Part shown: piece by piece, positions 26,338 through 34,352 of the stretch
Numbering within the stretch: the stretch's first letter is position 1
Layout of the letters: every line of letters starts with the position of its first letter
Source: a virus
Reading direction: 5' to 3' (one strand)
IMG/VR virus record: IMGVR_UViG_3300044591_001286
Coordinates: 1-35,151 of that record
Length of the DNA stretch: 35,151 nucleotides
Notes under the pieces: generated by a model
Seen by the model: only the letters and a program-made list of their open reading frames with translations
Told to the model about the DNA's origin: nothing
The model's database searches: none
Position numbers and translations under genes: made by a program

Positions 26338-26985
26338 TTATTCTCCCTTATTAAGTTTTTTGCCGAGTCTGGTGCAAACGAAATCTACAAGAGCTGCGCG
26401 AGTAGATTCAACTTCATCTGTTTGTTCGCCACCGATAGCGGGAACCACTTCTTCTGTTGTTTCTACATTTTCAAGAACCTCAGTGATGTCATTGGTTTCA
26501 ACAACTTCATCAGCCTTGGCCATTTTGTCTTCTTTCTTTTTCTTCATCTTGAGCATATCTGTCATAGCGGCGAAAGTTTCGTCATTAACAGCATCAAATT
26601 TTTCAACAATGCTATCAAGATCGTTTTCTTCGAAGCCATTCTCGATTAGTGCAGCTTTTCTCATCATTTTCTTTTCTTTTTTCATATAAGCTGCTACTGC
26701 TTCATTAGCCTGATTTAATTGAGTTTCTAGTTCAACTATTGAGGCTTCCATTTTCTTCTTTTCTTCTTCCATTTTTTTCATCTTTTCTTTTTCGCCCATA
26801 TGTTCTTTAGCAAGGGCCTCAAGTTCAGAAACTAATTTATCTTTCTCGGCTTGCATAGCGCTCATTAATTCTGTGTGTGAAGATTTGGTATCTTCGATTT
26901 CTTTTGTGAGTTGTACCACCGTTGCTTCTGCGGCCTTGGTGGCTTCTGAGCAATCGGCAACAGTGTTTTCAGCTTGTTCACTCAT
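26338..26985 (-). CDS. Nested in-frame scaffolding protein (internal start)
   Basis: A 215-residue product in the same frame as the protease-scaffold gene, starting at ATG 26985-26983 (MSEQAENTVADC). GGAG lies at 26998-26995, 9 nt before this ATG, as strong as the site before the capsid gene. The product is almost all charged coiled coil: an EKDKLVSELEALAKEHMGEK region, a KKMEEEKKKMEASI stretch and a mixed-charge C-terminus ending GKKLNKGE. It would supply most scaffold while the full-length protein supplies protease, as in the nested lambda C/Nu3 and herpesvirus UL26/UL26.5 pairs (established systems). The nested start is inferred from the ribosome site and domain boundary. Confidence 0.65.
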   Translation of the reverse strand: MSEQAENTVADCSEATKAAEATVVQLTKEIEDTKSSHTELMSAMQAEKDKLVSELEALAKEHMGEKEKMKKMEEEKKKMEASIVELETQLNQANEAVAAYMKKEKKMMRKAALIENGFEENDLDSIVEKFDAVNDETFAAMTDMLKMKKKKEDKMAKADEVVETNDITEVLENVETTEEVVPAIGGEQTDEVESTRAALVDFVCTRLGKKLNKGE

Positions 26986-27804
26986 TTGATTATTCTCCGT
27001 TTGTTCGGTTGACTGAAAAATAGTTACACCTGATTTTGTAAAATCATCATTTTTTTCTTCTGATGATAAAAATTTAAATTCATCTTTGCTAAATATTATA
27101 CTATCTGGATTGGCTGGTTTGTCAACATAACCTTTGCCAGAAAAAGTAATATTTCTTAACACTCTACCAATTCTATAATTTTCGTGTTCTCCAAATCCAC
27201 CATATGCTCTAAGATATTTAGTTAAATAAGCAGTATTATTATCTCTGGCTAATACTTTAAATTCACCAGTTTGCTTATTAATTAAACCATAATCAAAACC
27301 CTTAAAAAAGCACTCCATACTAACATATTTTGTGCCATTTTCGATTTCACTGATGAGTTTTTCGGTACGCTCTCTTAGTTCTGGTTTTGTATACGATTTA
27401 TAAATTACAGCACCAGTTAATATATGATATTTATTTGGTAAATTTTCTATTGGAGTATTTTCATCAATTAGAATACCATCTTGAGTAATTGGATAATTTG
27501 AAACAATATGGCCAATTATAATACCTTCATCATGTTCCAGATTGGTTGGTTTGTGTTCTGGACTATGACGAGCAGCCCAAACCTCGTCTTTGTCAAATAT
27601 ATCATCATTTTTATTCCAACTACTACTAACAAGAATAGATTGAGTATAGTATAAATCACTATCATCCATAGAAGCTAATGCTTTGAATGTTTTAGCTTTA
27701 ATATTTTTATCACAAGGCTCTAGAGCAGCGGCATACGAGATACTAGCGTTAGTTCTTATGCTGTCGGCTACTCCATCATCGTATTCTTGTTGATAAATAA
27801 TCAT
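26338..27804 (-). CDS. Prohead protease fused to C-terminal scaffold
   Basis: A 488-residue fusion. Residues 1-240 are a prohead (assemblin-type) serine protease: H91 in NLEHDEGIIIGHI and S162 in KYVSMECFF are the candidate catalytic pair, and GKGYVDKPANP (223-233) is typical of phage prohead proteases. Residues about 270-488 are an Ala/Glu/Lys-rich coiled coil with methionine/lysine clusters, typical of a scaffold that drives shell assembly and is then digested. An internal ATG (residue 274) with its own ribosome site probably yields the scaffold alone. The gene follows the portal gene by 2 nt. Composition changes from AT-rich to GC-richer close to the internal start. Confidence 0.85.
   Translation of the reverse strand: MIIYQQEYDDGVADSIRTNASISYAAALEPCDKNIKAKTFKALASMDDSDLYYTQSILVSSSWNKNDDIFDKDEVWAARHSPEHKPTNLEHDEGIIIGHIVSNYPITQDGILIDENTPIENLPNKYHILTGAVIYKSYTKPELRERTEKLISEIENGTKYVSMECFFKGFDYGLINKQTGEFKVLARDNNTAYLTKYLRAYGGFGEHENYRIGRVLRNITFSGKGYVDKPANPDSIIFSKDEFKFLSSEEKNDDFTKSGVTIFQSTEQTENNQMSEQAENTVADCSEATKAAEATVVQLTKEIEDTKSSHTELMSAMQAEKDKLVSELEALAKEHMGEKEKMKKMEEEKKKMEASIVELETQLNQANEAVAAYMKKEKKMMRKAALIENGFEENDLDSIVEKFDAVNDETFAAMTDMLKMKKKKEDKMAKADEVVETNDITEVLENVETTEEVVPAIGGEQTDEVESTRAALVDFVCTRLGKKLNKGE
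26995..26998 (-). promoter_or_regulatory. Internal ribosome binding site for nested scaffold
   Basis: GGAG on the minus strand, inside the protease-scaffold gene, with 9 nt to ATG 26985. It is the same core seen before the capsid (25863), tail tube (12020) and decoration (26335) genes, and is unlikely to be needed for coding. Confidence 0.6.
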
Positions 27805-27806
27805 AA

Positions 27807-29981
27807 TTAATTCCTATATTTTAGCGAAGAATAAAAGGAAGACTTAATAGATCTAATTTCTTCAGTATTTAATTGTCTATCTAGTTCATTATTAATTTGT
27901 TTTATCCAAAAATTTAAACTATTTAGCATCTCTGAAGTTTCGGAACTATTAACTCTCGCTATTGCTGAATTTACACCATTTTCATCTATTTTAGTATTTG
28001 GTTCAATATTTAATAAAATTTTAGTCTTAAAAAGATCTAATTCTTTACTTTCTTGTGCAGATAACTTTCTAAGATTATCTTTTCCATAAAACTCTAATAG
28101 CATAGGATTTACTATATCACTAATTTTATCTTGAGCTTCATTAGCCCATAACGCTAGAGACGCTCCGGTTTGTGGGGCAAAATCTTTGGTTTTTCTTTGA
28201 GAACTATCTTTGCTATTTCTTGGGCGACCTTGACCAGAAACTCCTATTGGTGAAGTATTACCAATTTTAGGAGCTGATGGAAATTCTGCTTTCATTTGAA
28301 TAGCATTTTTCTCTCCACGTTTATTTGGTGCAAGTTCCAAGCCGACCTGACTTGGTGTTGCTACGCCAAGCTGTAATGCTATCTTCTTAAGATTATTTTC
28401 AAAATTAGCATCATAATAAGGACCAGCCTTTGGTACCATGCGTTCACCATCTCTATCTCTGGTTTCTCTATTAAGTCTATATTTTTCCATACTAGGATCA
28501 ACGCCAAATCTCATTTGTAATAGTTCATCACTAATTACATTTCTATCAGCTAGTTGAATCAATAATGCTTTTTCAGCATCTTCATTACTAAGATCCATTC
28601 TGTCAAATTCAATTTTAGCTGGATATTTAAATCCCATAGACTTTTGAACAAGCTCTAACTCTTTTTCCCAAAAACTAACTAGAACATCACGACCATATTG
28701 CAGACGTTGTGTTAGTGTTTTAAGACTAATAAAGTTATTCGTGGTTCCTGCTGCTCCAAAAGTTCCTGTTAAGGTTGGTGGAATACCAAGACCAGCATAA
28801 ACACTATTTAAATGTGGCTTGTATTTTTCTTCACCTAAGAAGTTATGTACGCTTGTGTTACTCTCTAACAATTCAATATCTGGACCCCATACAAGATCCA
28901 TTGTGCCACCACCAACATTATTACCAAGAATAGCTGATAGTTTAGAAGCAGCGGCTTTTGTGGGAGCAATTTTATGTTCAAGACTACCCAATTTGAAAAT
29001 ACGAATATTAGATACTGCTCCATCAAGAGCACACATATCTGCTAATTTTAGTTTTTCTAAGATAGTAATATCATCCATGATAGCGTAAATCATGGGATAA
29101 GCCCATACCTGCCAATCGTCTTTCTTATAATGAAAAACTAAAACCTTATCAGGGTTTAATACGTATGGCTTTTTTGTTTTAGCTGCTTCGAGTATGTCTT
29201 GTGGTAGTTGAGAAACTATATTTTTTTCAGCATCATTTTTTGGAGCATTAATTGTTCTTCTTAAATTAGATGGTAAAGTAACTCCATATATTTTTTTACT
29301 AGCAAATGAAGACAATGCTCCGCCAAGAACATCAACATATACAGGATCTATGAAAGTATATTTCCATGGAATTTCTTTTTTTCCGAGTTCTATATCGTCA
29401 TATTCTGGATTAACAAGATCAGCAGCAGCAGTAGCTTTATACATTCTATCAATTGTTTTAGTATTAATTTTTGCTGTTTGTCTAGATACAACTATATTTG
29501 CTGATCTATATAAGTTATTTAAAAATCTTTCACTACGATCTTTACCACTAACTTTTTTAAACCATGCTTTATAGAATCTTTCTACTCTTTTATTTGGATG
29601 TACAACTCTTATTCCTTGACAAGCAAAATCACCCATAAGATCAATAACATTCTTAACTAAACCAACTCTTTGATAAATATCATCTGCTCTTCTTATAACA
29701 TTTTTAATCTTATTAGGAACAGCTTCTTCTGGCCTAAAAGCATAGTAGTCAGATTTAGTTAATCCTGGACGACCATCAACATTACTATCTAGATTAGAGA
29801 AATCTGTGCGTGTTCTACGACCAACAGATTTTTCAATACCATTATATTCGGCTAAAGATTCTGAAGATAATCTAAGAGCTTCTTGTTTACTCTGAAGATC
29901 ATCACCCCATGTAACGTAAGCTTCTTCATTTTGAGTAGCAGCATCTTGAATTATTTCACTTTTAGGATATTTTTTGCTCAT
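27807..29981 (-). CDS. Portal protein
   Basis: A 724-residue protein forming the dodecameric DNA entry vertex. It lies between large terminase and prohead protease, the standard place. Portal-like segments are IYQRVGLVKNVIDLMGDFAC, a long central helix region with YAIMDDITILEKLKLADM, GLGIPPTLTGTFGA, and NFISLKTLTQRLQYGRDVLV leading into the clip/wing helices. A basic Lys/Arg/Gly segment near residue 590 precedes the C-terminal helical crown. The N-terminal 90 residues are charged and probably disordered. No ribosome site is visible before ATG 29981; a TATAAATA only 12 nt upstream would give a nearly leaderless mRNA if used. High confidence from context and segments. Confidence 0.9.
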   Translation of the reverse strand: MSKKYPKSEIIQDAATQNEEAYVTWGDDLQSKQEALRLSSESLAEYNGIEKSVGRRTRTDFSNLDSNVDGRPGLTKSDYYAFRPEEAVPNKIKNVIRRADDIYQRVGLVKNVIDLMGDFACQGIRVVHPNKRVERFYKAWFKKVSGKDRSERFLNNLYRSANIVVSRQTAKINTKTIDRMYKATAAADLVNPEYDDIELGKKEIPWKYTFIDPVYVDVLGGALSSFASKKIYGVTLPSNLRRTINAPKNDAEKNIVSQLPQDILEAAKTKKPYVLNPDKVLVFHYKKDDWQVWAYPMIYAIMDDITILEKLKLADMCALDGAVSNIRIFKLGSLEHKIAPTKAAASKLSAILGNNVGGGTMDLVWGPDIELLESNTSVHNFLGEEKYKPHLNSVYAGLGIPPTLTGTFGAAGTTNNFISLKTLTQRLQYGRDVLVSFWEKELELVQKSMGFKYPAKIEFDRMDLSNEDAEKALLIQLADRNVISDELLQMRFGVDPSMEKYRLNRETRDRDGERMVPKAGPYYDANFENNLKKIALQLGVATPSQVGLELAPNKRGEKNAIQMKAEFPSAPKIGNTSPIGVSGQGRPRNSKDSSQRKTKDFAPQTGASLALWANEAQDKISDIVNPMLLEFYGKDNLRKLSAQESKELDLFKTKILLNIEPNTKIDENGVNSAIARVNSSETSEMLNSLNFWIKQINNELDRQLNTEEIRSIKSSFYSSLKYRN

Positions 29982-29993
29982 ATTTTTTTAATG

Positions 29994-30034
29994 TATTTAT
30001 AATGATATTGTAATACTATTAACTAATTTACACC
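29994..30034 (-). promoter_or_regulatory. Putative late promoter region upstream of portal
   Basis: The minus strand carries a GGTGTAAATTAGTTAATAG box starting at 30034 (53 nt before the portal ATG) and an exact TATAAATA at 30001-29994. The box matches those at 12064, 14891 and 24795. TATAAATA so close to the start would leave only a few untranslated bases, so the upstream box may be the more useful element. Confidence 0.45.
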
Positions 30035-30035
30035 A

Positions 30036-32081
30036 TTAATCTCTATATATTCCACCATAAATTCCTTCTTGATTAGCAGCGGATGTGAACCAGTCAGGAC
30101 CTTTGTATAATTCATCTTTTTGTTTGGATTTTGGCATTTGTCTCAAATTTGCTCCAATTATATTGTAGTCTGGAGAAGCTAAAATTCTATTCATTTGTCT
30201 TGCTAACATATTAGCTATTACTAATGCACTATATCGGTCTTTTCTTAATCGTCCTTTTTTGCCTTGGGCCGATTTTACTTCAGGAGTATCCCACCTATCA
30301 CGACCACCAGAGCCTGAACTTGTGTGGCTCATAACTATAGTAGTTAATTCATTTTTTAATTCTTCTATTTCTAGAATACATTCACTTAAAGTATCATATA
30401 ATGGATTTAAATCAGTATCTACTAGACTTCTACCTTCTTGCTCAATAGCTAATCCTAAAGTAAGATTATCAAATCTTGGAAATAGTAAAACTTTATCTTC
30501 TAAATCTTTTCTAAGACCATGATTAGCTTGAGCTGTCCAGTCTGCTTTGGCAAATTGAACTAATTCTAGTATATGTAATCCAGCCTGAGAATCGGTATCT
30601 TTTGCTTTATCATAATCGATTATTGGCCAAATTAATTTTTCTCCTGATTTCAATTTATCCGGGTCATGCAAAGCTTCTTCAATAGCCACACCTCCACCCT
30701 GAGCATCCATACCAATTCTTGCTGGAGGAAAAGTTTGCATTAAACTACGAATTTTTCTAGCACAGAATCCGTAGAAGTCGTGTTCATCAACAAGTCCAGT
30801 TTTTTGACGTTCTTTGAAATTATTACGATTAGTAGTCCAGCAATAAACAATCCTACTATGATCTGGATGTAGTTCTAAAATAATAATACTAAAATTATCT
30901 TGTTCACTAGCGGGATCGATACCGTATATATATTGCTTATCTGGATCTCCTTTAATTTTAGCATCAAAAACTACTCTGCCACTATTTGGTAGATAAATTT
31001 CTTTAGCATCCCCAACAACGCAACTTTCTATTAAACTTCTCTTAAAAAATCCATCGCTATCAGCAGTAAAACATGCGGCATATTCCATATTATAAATACC
31101 GCTATGAATAGTTGCTTTGGCTCTAGCAACTTGCTTATCATCCATGAATCCAATTGGAATTAATTCGTAAGGCATACGAACAATACTATAATCTTTCCAA
31201 TTAAAATTATCTGGAACTTCGCCTTTAAATATTTCTTCTAATTTACGCTGATCTCCTTGACTCTCAATTATAGCTTTGTATCTTCTCCAATAACTTGCAA
31301 AATGTTTAAATGCATAATCTGCTGTGCCACTAATAATAGCTTGATTACCCATCTTTTGTTCTAGTTGTTCTAGTTCTTCGTTCCAAAGACCAGCATCTTT
31401 CATAGCCTTCTTTTTAGCTTCTTCTTTAACGTTTTGTATTGGACTAGCACTAACAGCAGCGAAACCAGATACTACAGTCTCGTAAATATCAGGACTAATA
31501 CTCGCAAATTCGTCAGCGATAATAATGTGCGCTCTGAGACCTCTAATTTTGCTACCATCGCCCATAGGAATAGCAACTGCCCAACTGTCTCCTAGTCTTA
31601 TAGTGCATCTATCAACATCTCTTCTTGGTCCATCATCATTACTATTGAATATGCTACGCAATATACTGCTATTTCTCCATATATTTTCCATATATTCGAA
31701 AATAATTTTACTTTGTCTAAAAGCAGCACCAACAATAACTATCTTAGTCCCAGGATTAAAAATACATCTTAAGACTGAATATAGGGCTAAGAGGAAAGAC
31801 TTACCCCAACCACGACTAGCAATATACATTGGAAACGGTCTTTTCCAGAATTCTTGTAGAATAGCTATTTGTATAGGATGTAATTCAATATCAAATAATA
31901 ATTTACAAGTCATACCAAAGTATTTTGGATTTCTCATCAATTTGATTAGATGCAAATCTGGATTCTCTATTTCCTCTTTGCTACGACCAATCATGTGATT
32001 CTCCGGAATGACTATTTTGGATAAGTCACCCAGATTCAACCATGCATCATCGAATACGTGTTTATTCTTTATTAGAGACAT
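30036..32081 (-). CDS. Terminase large subunit (ATPase plus nuclease)
   Basis: A 681-residue DNA-packaging motor. N-terminal ATPase: Walker A ASRGWGKSF (88-96), Walker B HIIIADE (185-191), coupling motif SGT (251-253). C-terminal RNase H-like nuclease: D389 in YGIDP, D459 in RIGMDAQGGG, and a later acidic site in GRDRWD (593-598), the metal-binding pattern of headful and cohesive-end terminases alike. The start overlaps the upstream ERCC4-type gene by 20 nt, with only a weak GGG about 13 nt before the ATG, so translation is probably coupled. Portal follows across a 54-nt gap holding a candidate promoter. All key residues are present. Confidence 0.95.
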   Translation of the reverse strand: MSLIKNKHVFDDAWLNLGDLSKIVIPENHMIGRSKEEIENPDLHLIKLMRNPKYFGMTCKLLFDIELHPIQIAILQEFWKRPFPMYIASRGWGKSFLLALYSVLRCIFNPGTKIVIVGAAFRQSKIIFEYMENIWRNSSILRSIFNSNDDGPRRDVDRCTIRLGDSWAVAIPMGDGSKIRGLRAHIIIADEFASISPDIYETVVSGFAAVSASPIQNVKEEAKKKAMKDAGLWNEELEQLEQKMGNQAIISGTADYAFKHFASYWRRYKAIIESQGDQRKLEEIFKGEVPDNFNWKDYSIVRMPYELIPIGFMDDKQVARAKATIHSGIYNMEYAACFTADSDGFFKRSLIESCVVGDAKEIYLPNSGRVVFDAKIKGDPDKQYIYGIDPASEQDNFSIIILELHPDHSRIVYCWTTNRNNFKERQKTGLVDEHDFYGFCARKIRSLMQTFPPARIGMDAQGGGVAIEEALHDPDKLKSGEKLIWPIIDYDKAKDTDSQAGLHILELVQFAKADWTAQANHGLRKDLEDKVLLFPRFDNLTLGLAIEQEGRSLVDTDLNPLYDTLSECILEIEELKNELTTIVMSHTSSGSGGRDRWDTPEVKSAQGKKGRLRKDRYSALVIANMLARQMNRILASPDYNIIGANLRQMPKSKQKDELYKGPDWFTSAANQEGIYGGIYRD

Positions 32082-32529
32082 ATTGATCGTATACCCTTTT
32101 CATTATAGATAAAGCTGTTTTTTCAGCCCAACTAGCACATCCACAAAAGATAACATGTATATTATGATGAACGCTAAGTTCTGTAACAAATTTCATAATA
32201 AATGAAGGAGGTATCTTAATTTTATTCCATAGTTTTTTAGGCACATCGCTACCTATTGGATAATTCATCATTTGATCATAATTGCATTCTATTAATATAT
32301 AGGCATGTTTATATGACTTCATTCTTTCTATCACATCTTTAAATCTTTTTTCCGTCATATTATTTGCTAGTTCTGCTATTCCTTTTTTACGCTCTATACA
32401 CAATATATTTTCTAAACCTTCTATAGAATAATCTCCAGTATCTAATTTACGATTAGCAGTAGAGTGATAAGGAAACTCCCAAGGCTGCTGTTCTCGTGTA
32501 TCTACGATGATAGTAAAATCGTCACTCAT
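32062..32529 (-). CDS. ERCC4/XPF-type nuclease
   Basis: A 155-residue protein that is almost entirely an ERCC4 nuclease domain. It has IIVDTREQQPWEF (D10), KLDTGDYSI (D33) and CIERKK (E46, K48-K49), the acidic and lysine residues of the XPF/Mus81 active site. The rest gives helix-strand alternation (YKHAYILIECNYDQM, HNIHVIFCG). No helix-hairpin-helix partner domain is present. Such nucleases cut branched or flap DNA. Here it is wedged between HNH nuclease (ATGA overlap) and large terminase (20-nt overlap), implying a role during late replication or packaging, such as clearing branches ahead of the motor. That role is inferred from context. Confidence 0.85.
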   Translation of the reverse strand: MSDDFTIIVDTREQQPWEFPYHSTANRKLDTGDYSIEGLENILCIERKKGIAELANNMTEKRFKDVIERMKSYKHAYILIECNYDQMMNYPIGSDVPKKLWNKIKIPPSFIMKFVTELSVHHNIHVIFCGCASWAEKTALSIMKRVYDQYVSNKE

Positions 32530-32789
32530 TGTTTACTCGCTATTATTCTCATAAAAGTTGGTGCATATGTTTCTTCCATACCCTTTATCATATCATGATG
32601 ATATCTACAAAGAGAGATGCCATTTTGTACAACAAATCTAAGCCCAGGAAATTCTGCCCAGTTTTTTATATGATGCGCATTTAATTTTTGTTTCATGTTA
32701 CAGTTGGGCCATTGGCACTTAAAACCATCTCGTTTATAAACACTTGTTCGCCATTCGATATATTTGGGGTCTTTAAAGTTACGTCGCAT
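32526..32789 (-). CDS. HNH endonuclease (packaging-associated)
   Basis: An 87-residue HNH domain. ATG 32789 gives MRRNFKDPKY; a GTG nine bases upstream would add three residues and cannot be ruled out. Metal and catalytic signatures: C25/C30 (KCQWPNC), H39-H40 (AHHIKNW), N56 (QNGISL), C61 and H64/H65 (LCRYHHDM), so it is an HNH fold with a structural zinc. Small HNH proteins beside terminase genes are required for end-cutting in some HK97-like phages (established). Here the gene overlaps the small-terminase stop and the ERCC4 gene start, so joint translation is expected. Confidence 0.85.
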   Translation of the reverse strand: MRRNFKDPKYIEWRTSVYKRDGFKCQWPNCNMKQKLNAHHIKNWAEFPGLRFVVQNGISLCRYHHDMIKGMEETYAPTFMRIIASKQ

Positions 32790-33591
32790 CAGATACACTT
32801 TCTGGAGTTAAGAATGGCTTATCTAATGTTTTATCAGCATATGAATGGTACTGTTGAAGATCATTAATAGCTTTTTGTGTGGCCATATTAATAATTTCCA
32901 TTTCACGACCTTCTCGCTCTCTAATTTCTTCGTCTTCTAACATTCTTATTAATCCTACCCAGCTACTTTTACCATCTTCTATTCTTTTGATACGTTGCTC
33001 TCTTGTAGCCTTAAGATCTTTACTAATTTTTTGTTGCTCACCCAATAATTTGGTATATTCATTAGTATAATTTGCGATACTATTTCGTGCAAAACTTAAT
33101 TGAGTTTCTAAATTTGCTAGTTTCGGAATATCTCGTTGATCTTCTGGTTTTTCGTATTCTTTATCTACTTGACGTTGCAACCTTTCGGTTTCTGCTATAT
33201 GACGCTTACGCTCTTTCATACTTCTATTAATTAGAATATCAATCGTTATGAATTGCTTGATTTGTAATTCTTCGGCTGGTAAAACATCTTCTCTAAATTG
33301 TCTTATTAAATTAATCCATATATTTTCAAAGTATTCTAATTCGCCACTTTCATTATCAAATTGTTTCTGAATTTCTCCCCAGAATGTTTTACTATGTAAC
33401 TTAGTTTTTAGATACTGCTCATCATTAAGTATAGAATTATCTTCTAATAATCTATTTTCAATAACATATCGTTTAATAGGAGCGGGATTTCTATTGAGTT
33501 GCTCCGCTATTTCTTCAATAGTTAATGATTCTATATTATCTGTTATAAATTTTTCTTCTTCTAAACTAAGCTGTCCACGTTTTTTAGTCAT
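32779..33591 (-). CDS. Probable terminase small subunit
   Basis: A protein of 270 residues starting MTKKRGQLSLEEEKFITDN. I chose ATG 33591 because AGGA lies 8 nt upstream and it overlaps the sigma-like gene stop; the longer frame would add 25 residues buried in that gene. Residues about 10-45 form a helix-turn-helix with IEEIAEQLNRNPAPIKRYVI, suited to recognising packaging sites. The rest is long charged helix or coiled coil (EKPEDQRDIPKLANLETQL), consistent with oligomerisation. Size, domain order and the position before HNH, ERCC4 and large terminase support the call. The family has little sequence conservation, so an unrelated DNA-binding role is possible. Confidence 0.65.
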   Translation of the reverse strand: MTKKRGQLSLEEEKFITDNIESLTIEEIAEQLNRNPAPIKRYVIENRLLEDNSILNDEQYLKTKLHSKTFWGEIQKQFDNESGELEYFENIWINLIRQFREDVLPAEELQIKQFITIDILINRSMKERKRHIAETERLQRQVDKEYEKPEDQRDIPKLANLETQLSFARNSIANYTNEYTKLLGEQQKISKDLKATREQRIKRIEDGKSSWVGLIRMLEDEEIREREGREMEIINMATQKAINDLQQYHSYADKTLDKPFLTPESVSDAT

Positions 33592-34213
33592 GATTATATT
33601 CCTGTAAAATTTGACTAATATGATCCTGTAATTTTTTAAGATCTTGCTTAGACACTTTCGAACCACCTTTAAGTTTTAAATAGATTTCTCTATATTTGGT
33701 ATGAATTTTATCTTCTATTATAGATAGTAGTTCATTATTAGATATAAAATCAAAAATATTATTATTAGATTTTAAGTCTGTATCTGAATGGTCTATGTTG
33801 GTTGGTTGCATGATGTTCTTTTTTGTAGTATTTCGATCAGACCACTGACTGTAAATCGAACAATCATTTTTATTTAGAAATTTAGCGCACTGATTAGCGC
33901 TTTTTTTAAACTTAGGATCAAAGAATGGACAACCGACACAAACATTGTCTGGTCGGAAATAATTATCTCTTTTGAAATTAAAAAGACGATTTCTTACATG
34001 AGTCCACAAAAAGTTTTCTAATGGTCGCTTATTATCGTAATTTTCTAATCCCTCAAGCGCAAAAATAGCAGCTTGTTGTTTCATATCCTCTATTTCATGA
34101 TATCCAAATTTAAATTTATAAATTAATTTTTTGCTAATATTCTCTAAAGCTTGTAAAAAATCTTCTTCTTTAACTTTCTTTCTTTTAAATATGTCATTCT
34201 TTTTTTGATTCAT
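33584..34213 (-). CDS. T4 gp55-like late sigma factor with four-cysteine insert
   Basis: A 209-residue protein related to late-transcription sigma factors. Residues about 28-88 match sigma region 2 as in T4 gp55: FGYHEIEDMKQQAAIFALEG, YDNKRPLENFLWTHVRNR, FNFKRDNYFRP. These segments bind core RNA polymerase and melt the -10 element. Next comes a cysteine cluster C92-x2-C95-x13-C109-x8-C118 that could bind zinc. The C-terminus is helical and basic; no region 4 is visible, so -35 recognition is not expected, as for gp55 (which needs a co-activator and sliding clamp in T4). It is co-transcribed with the packaging genes. No ribosome site is visible; the start overlaps the small upstream ORF by 20 nt. 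Confidence 0.75.
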   Translation of the reverse strand: MNQKKNDIFKRKKVKEEDFLQALENISKKLIYKFKFGYHEIEDMKQQAAIFALEGLENYDNKRPLENFLWTHVRNRLFNFKRDNYFRPDNVCVGCPFFDPKFKKSANQCAKFLNKNDCSIYSQWSDRNTTKKNIMQPTNIDHSDTDLKSNNNIFDFISNNELLSIIEDKIHTKYREIYLKLKGGSKVSKQDLKKLQDHISQILQEYNHD

Positions 34214-34352
34214 TATTTTCTGCTAATAATTCATCTATACTTTTATTAGACGCATTTTCTGATTCTAAATCTTTTTGAATATCTAGATCCTCAGAAGCTG
34301 TGACTTTGAGTGTTGATGGAATGAAAATATCGATATTATCTATATTGGCCAT
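34194..34352 (-). CDS. Small acidic hypothetical protein leading the packaging operon
   Basis: A 52-residue ORF, ATG 34352 to TGA 34194, sequence starting MANIDNIDIFIPSTLKVTAS. GAGGT lies 5 nt before the start. The protein is acidic and largely helical after residue 20 (EDLDIQKDLESENASNK). It overlaps the sigma-factor start by 20 nt, so the ribosome could pass from one to the other. No known family. It could help sigma translation by coupling or be a small regulator binding it; neither is shown by the sequence. Confidence 0.6.
   Translation of the reverse strand: MANIDNIDIFIPSTLKVTASEDLDIQKDLESENASNKSIDELLAENNESKKE

Noticed and set aside
32526-32789. HNH gene as a selfish homing endonuclease inserted in the terminase operon
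   Set aside because: The gene is short, overlaps both neighbours by coupling, and neighbours are intact; packaging-associated HNH is the more economical reading.
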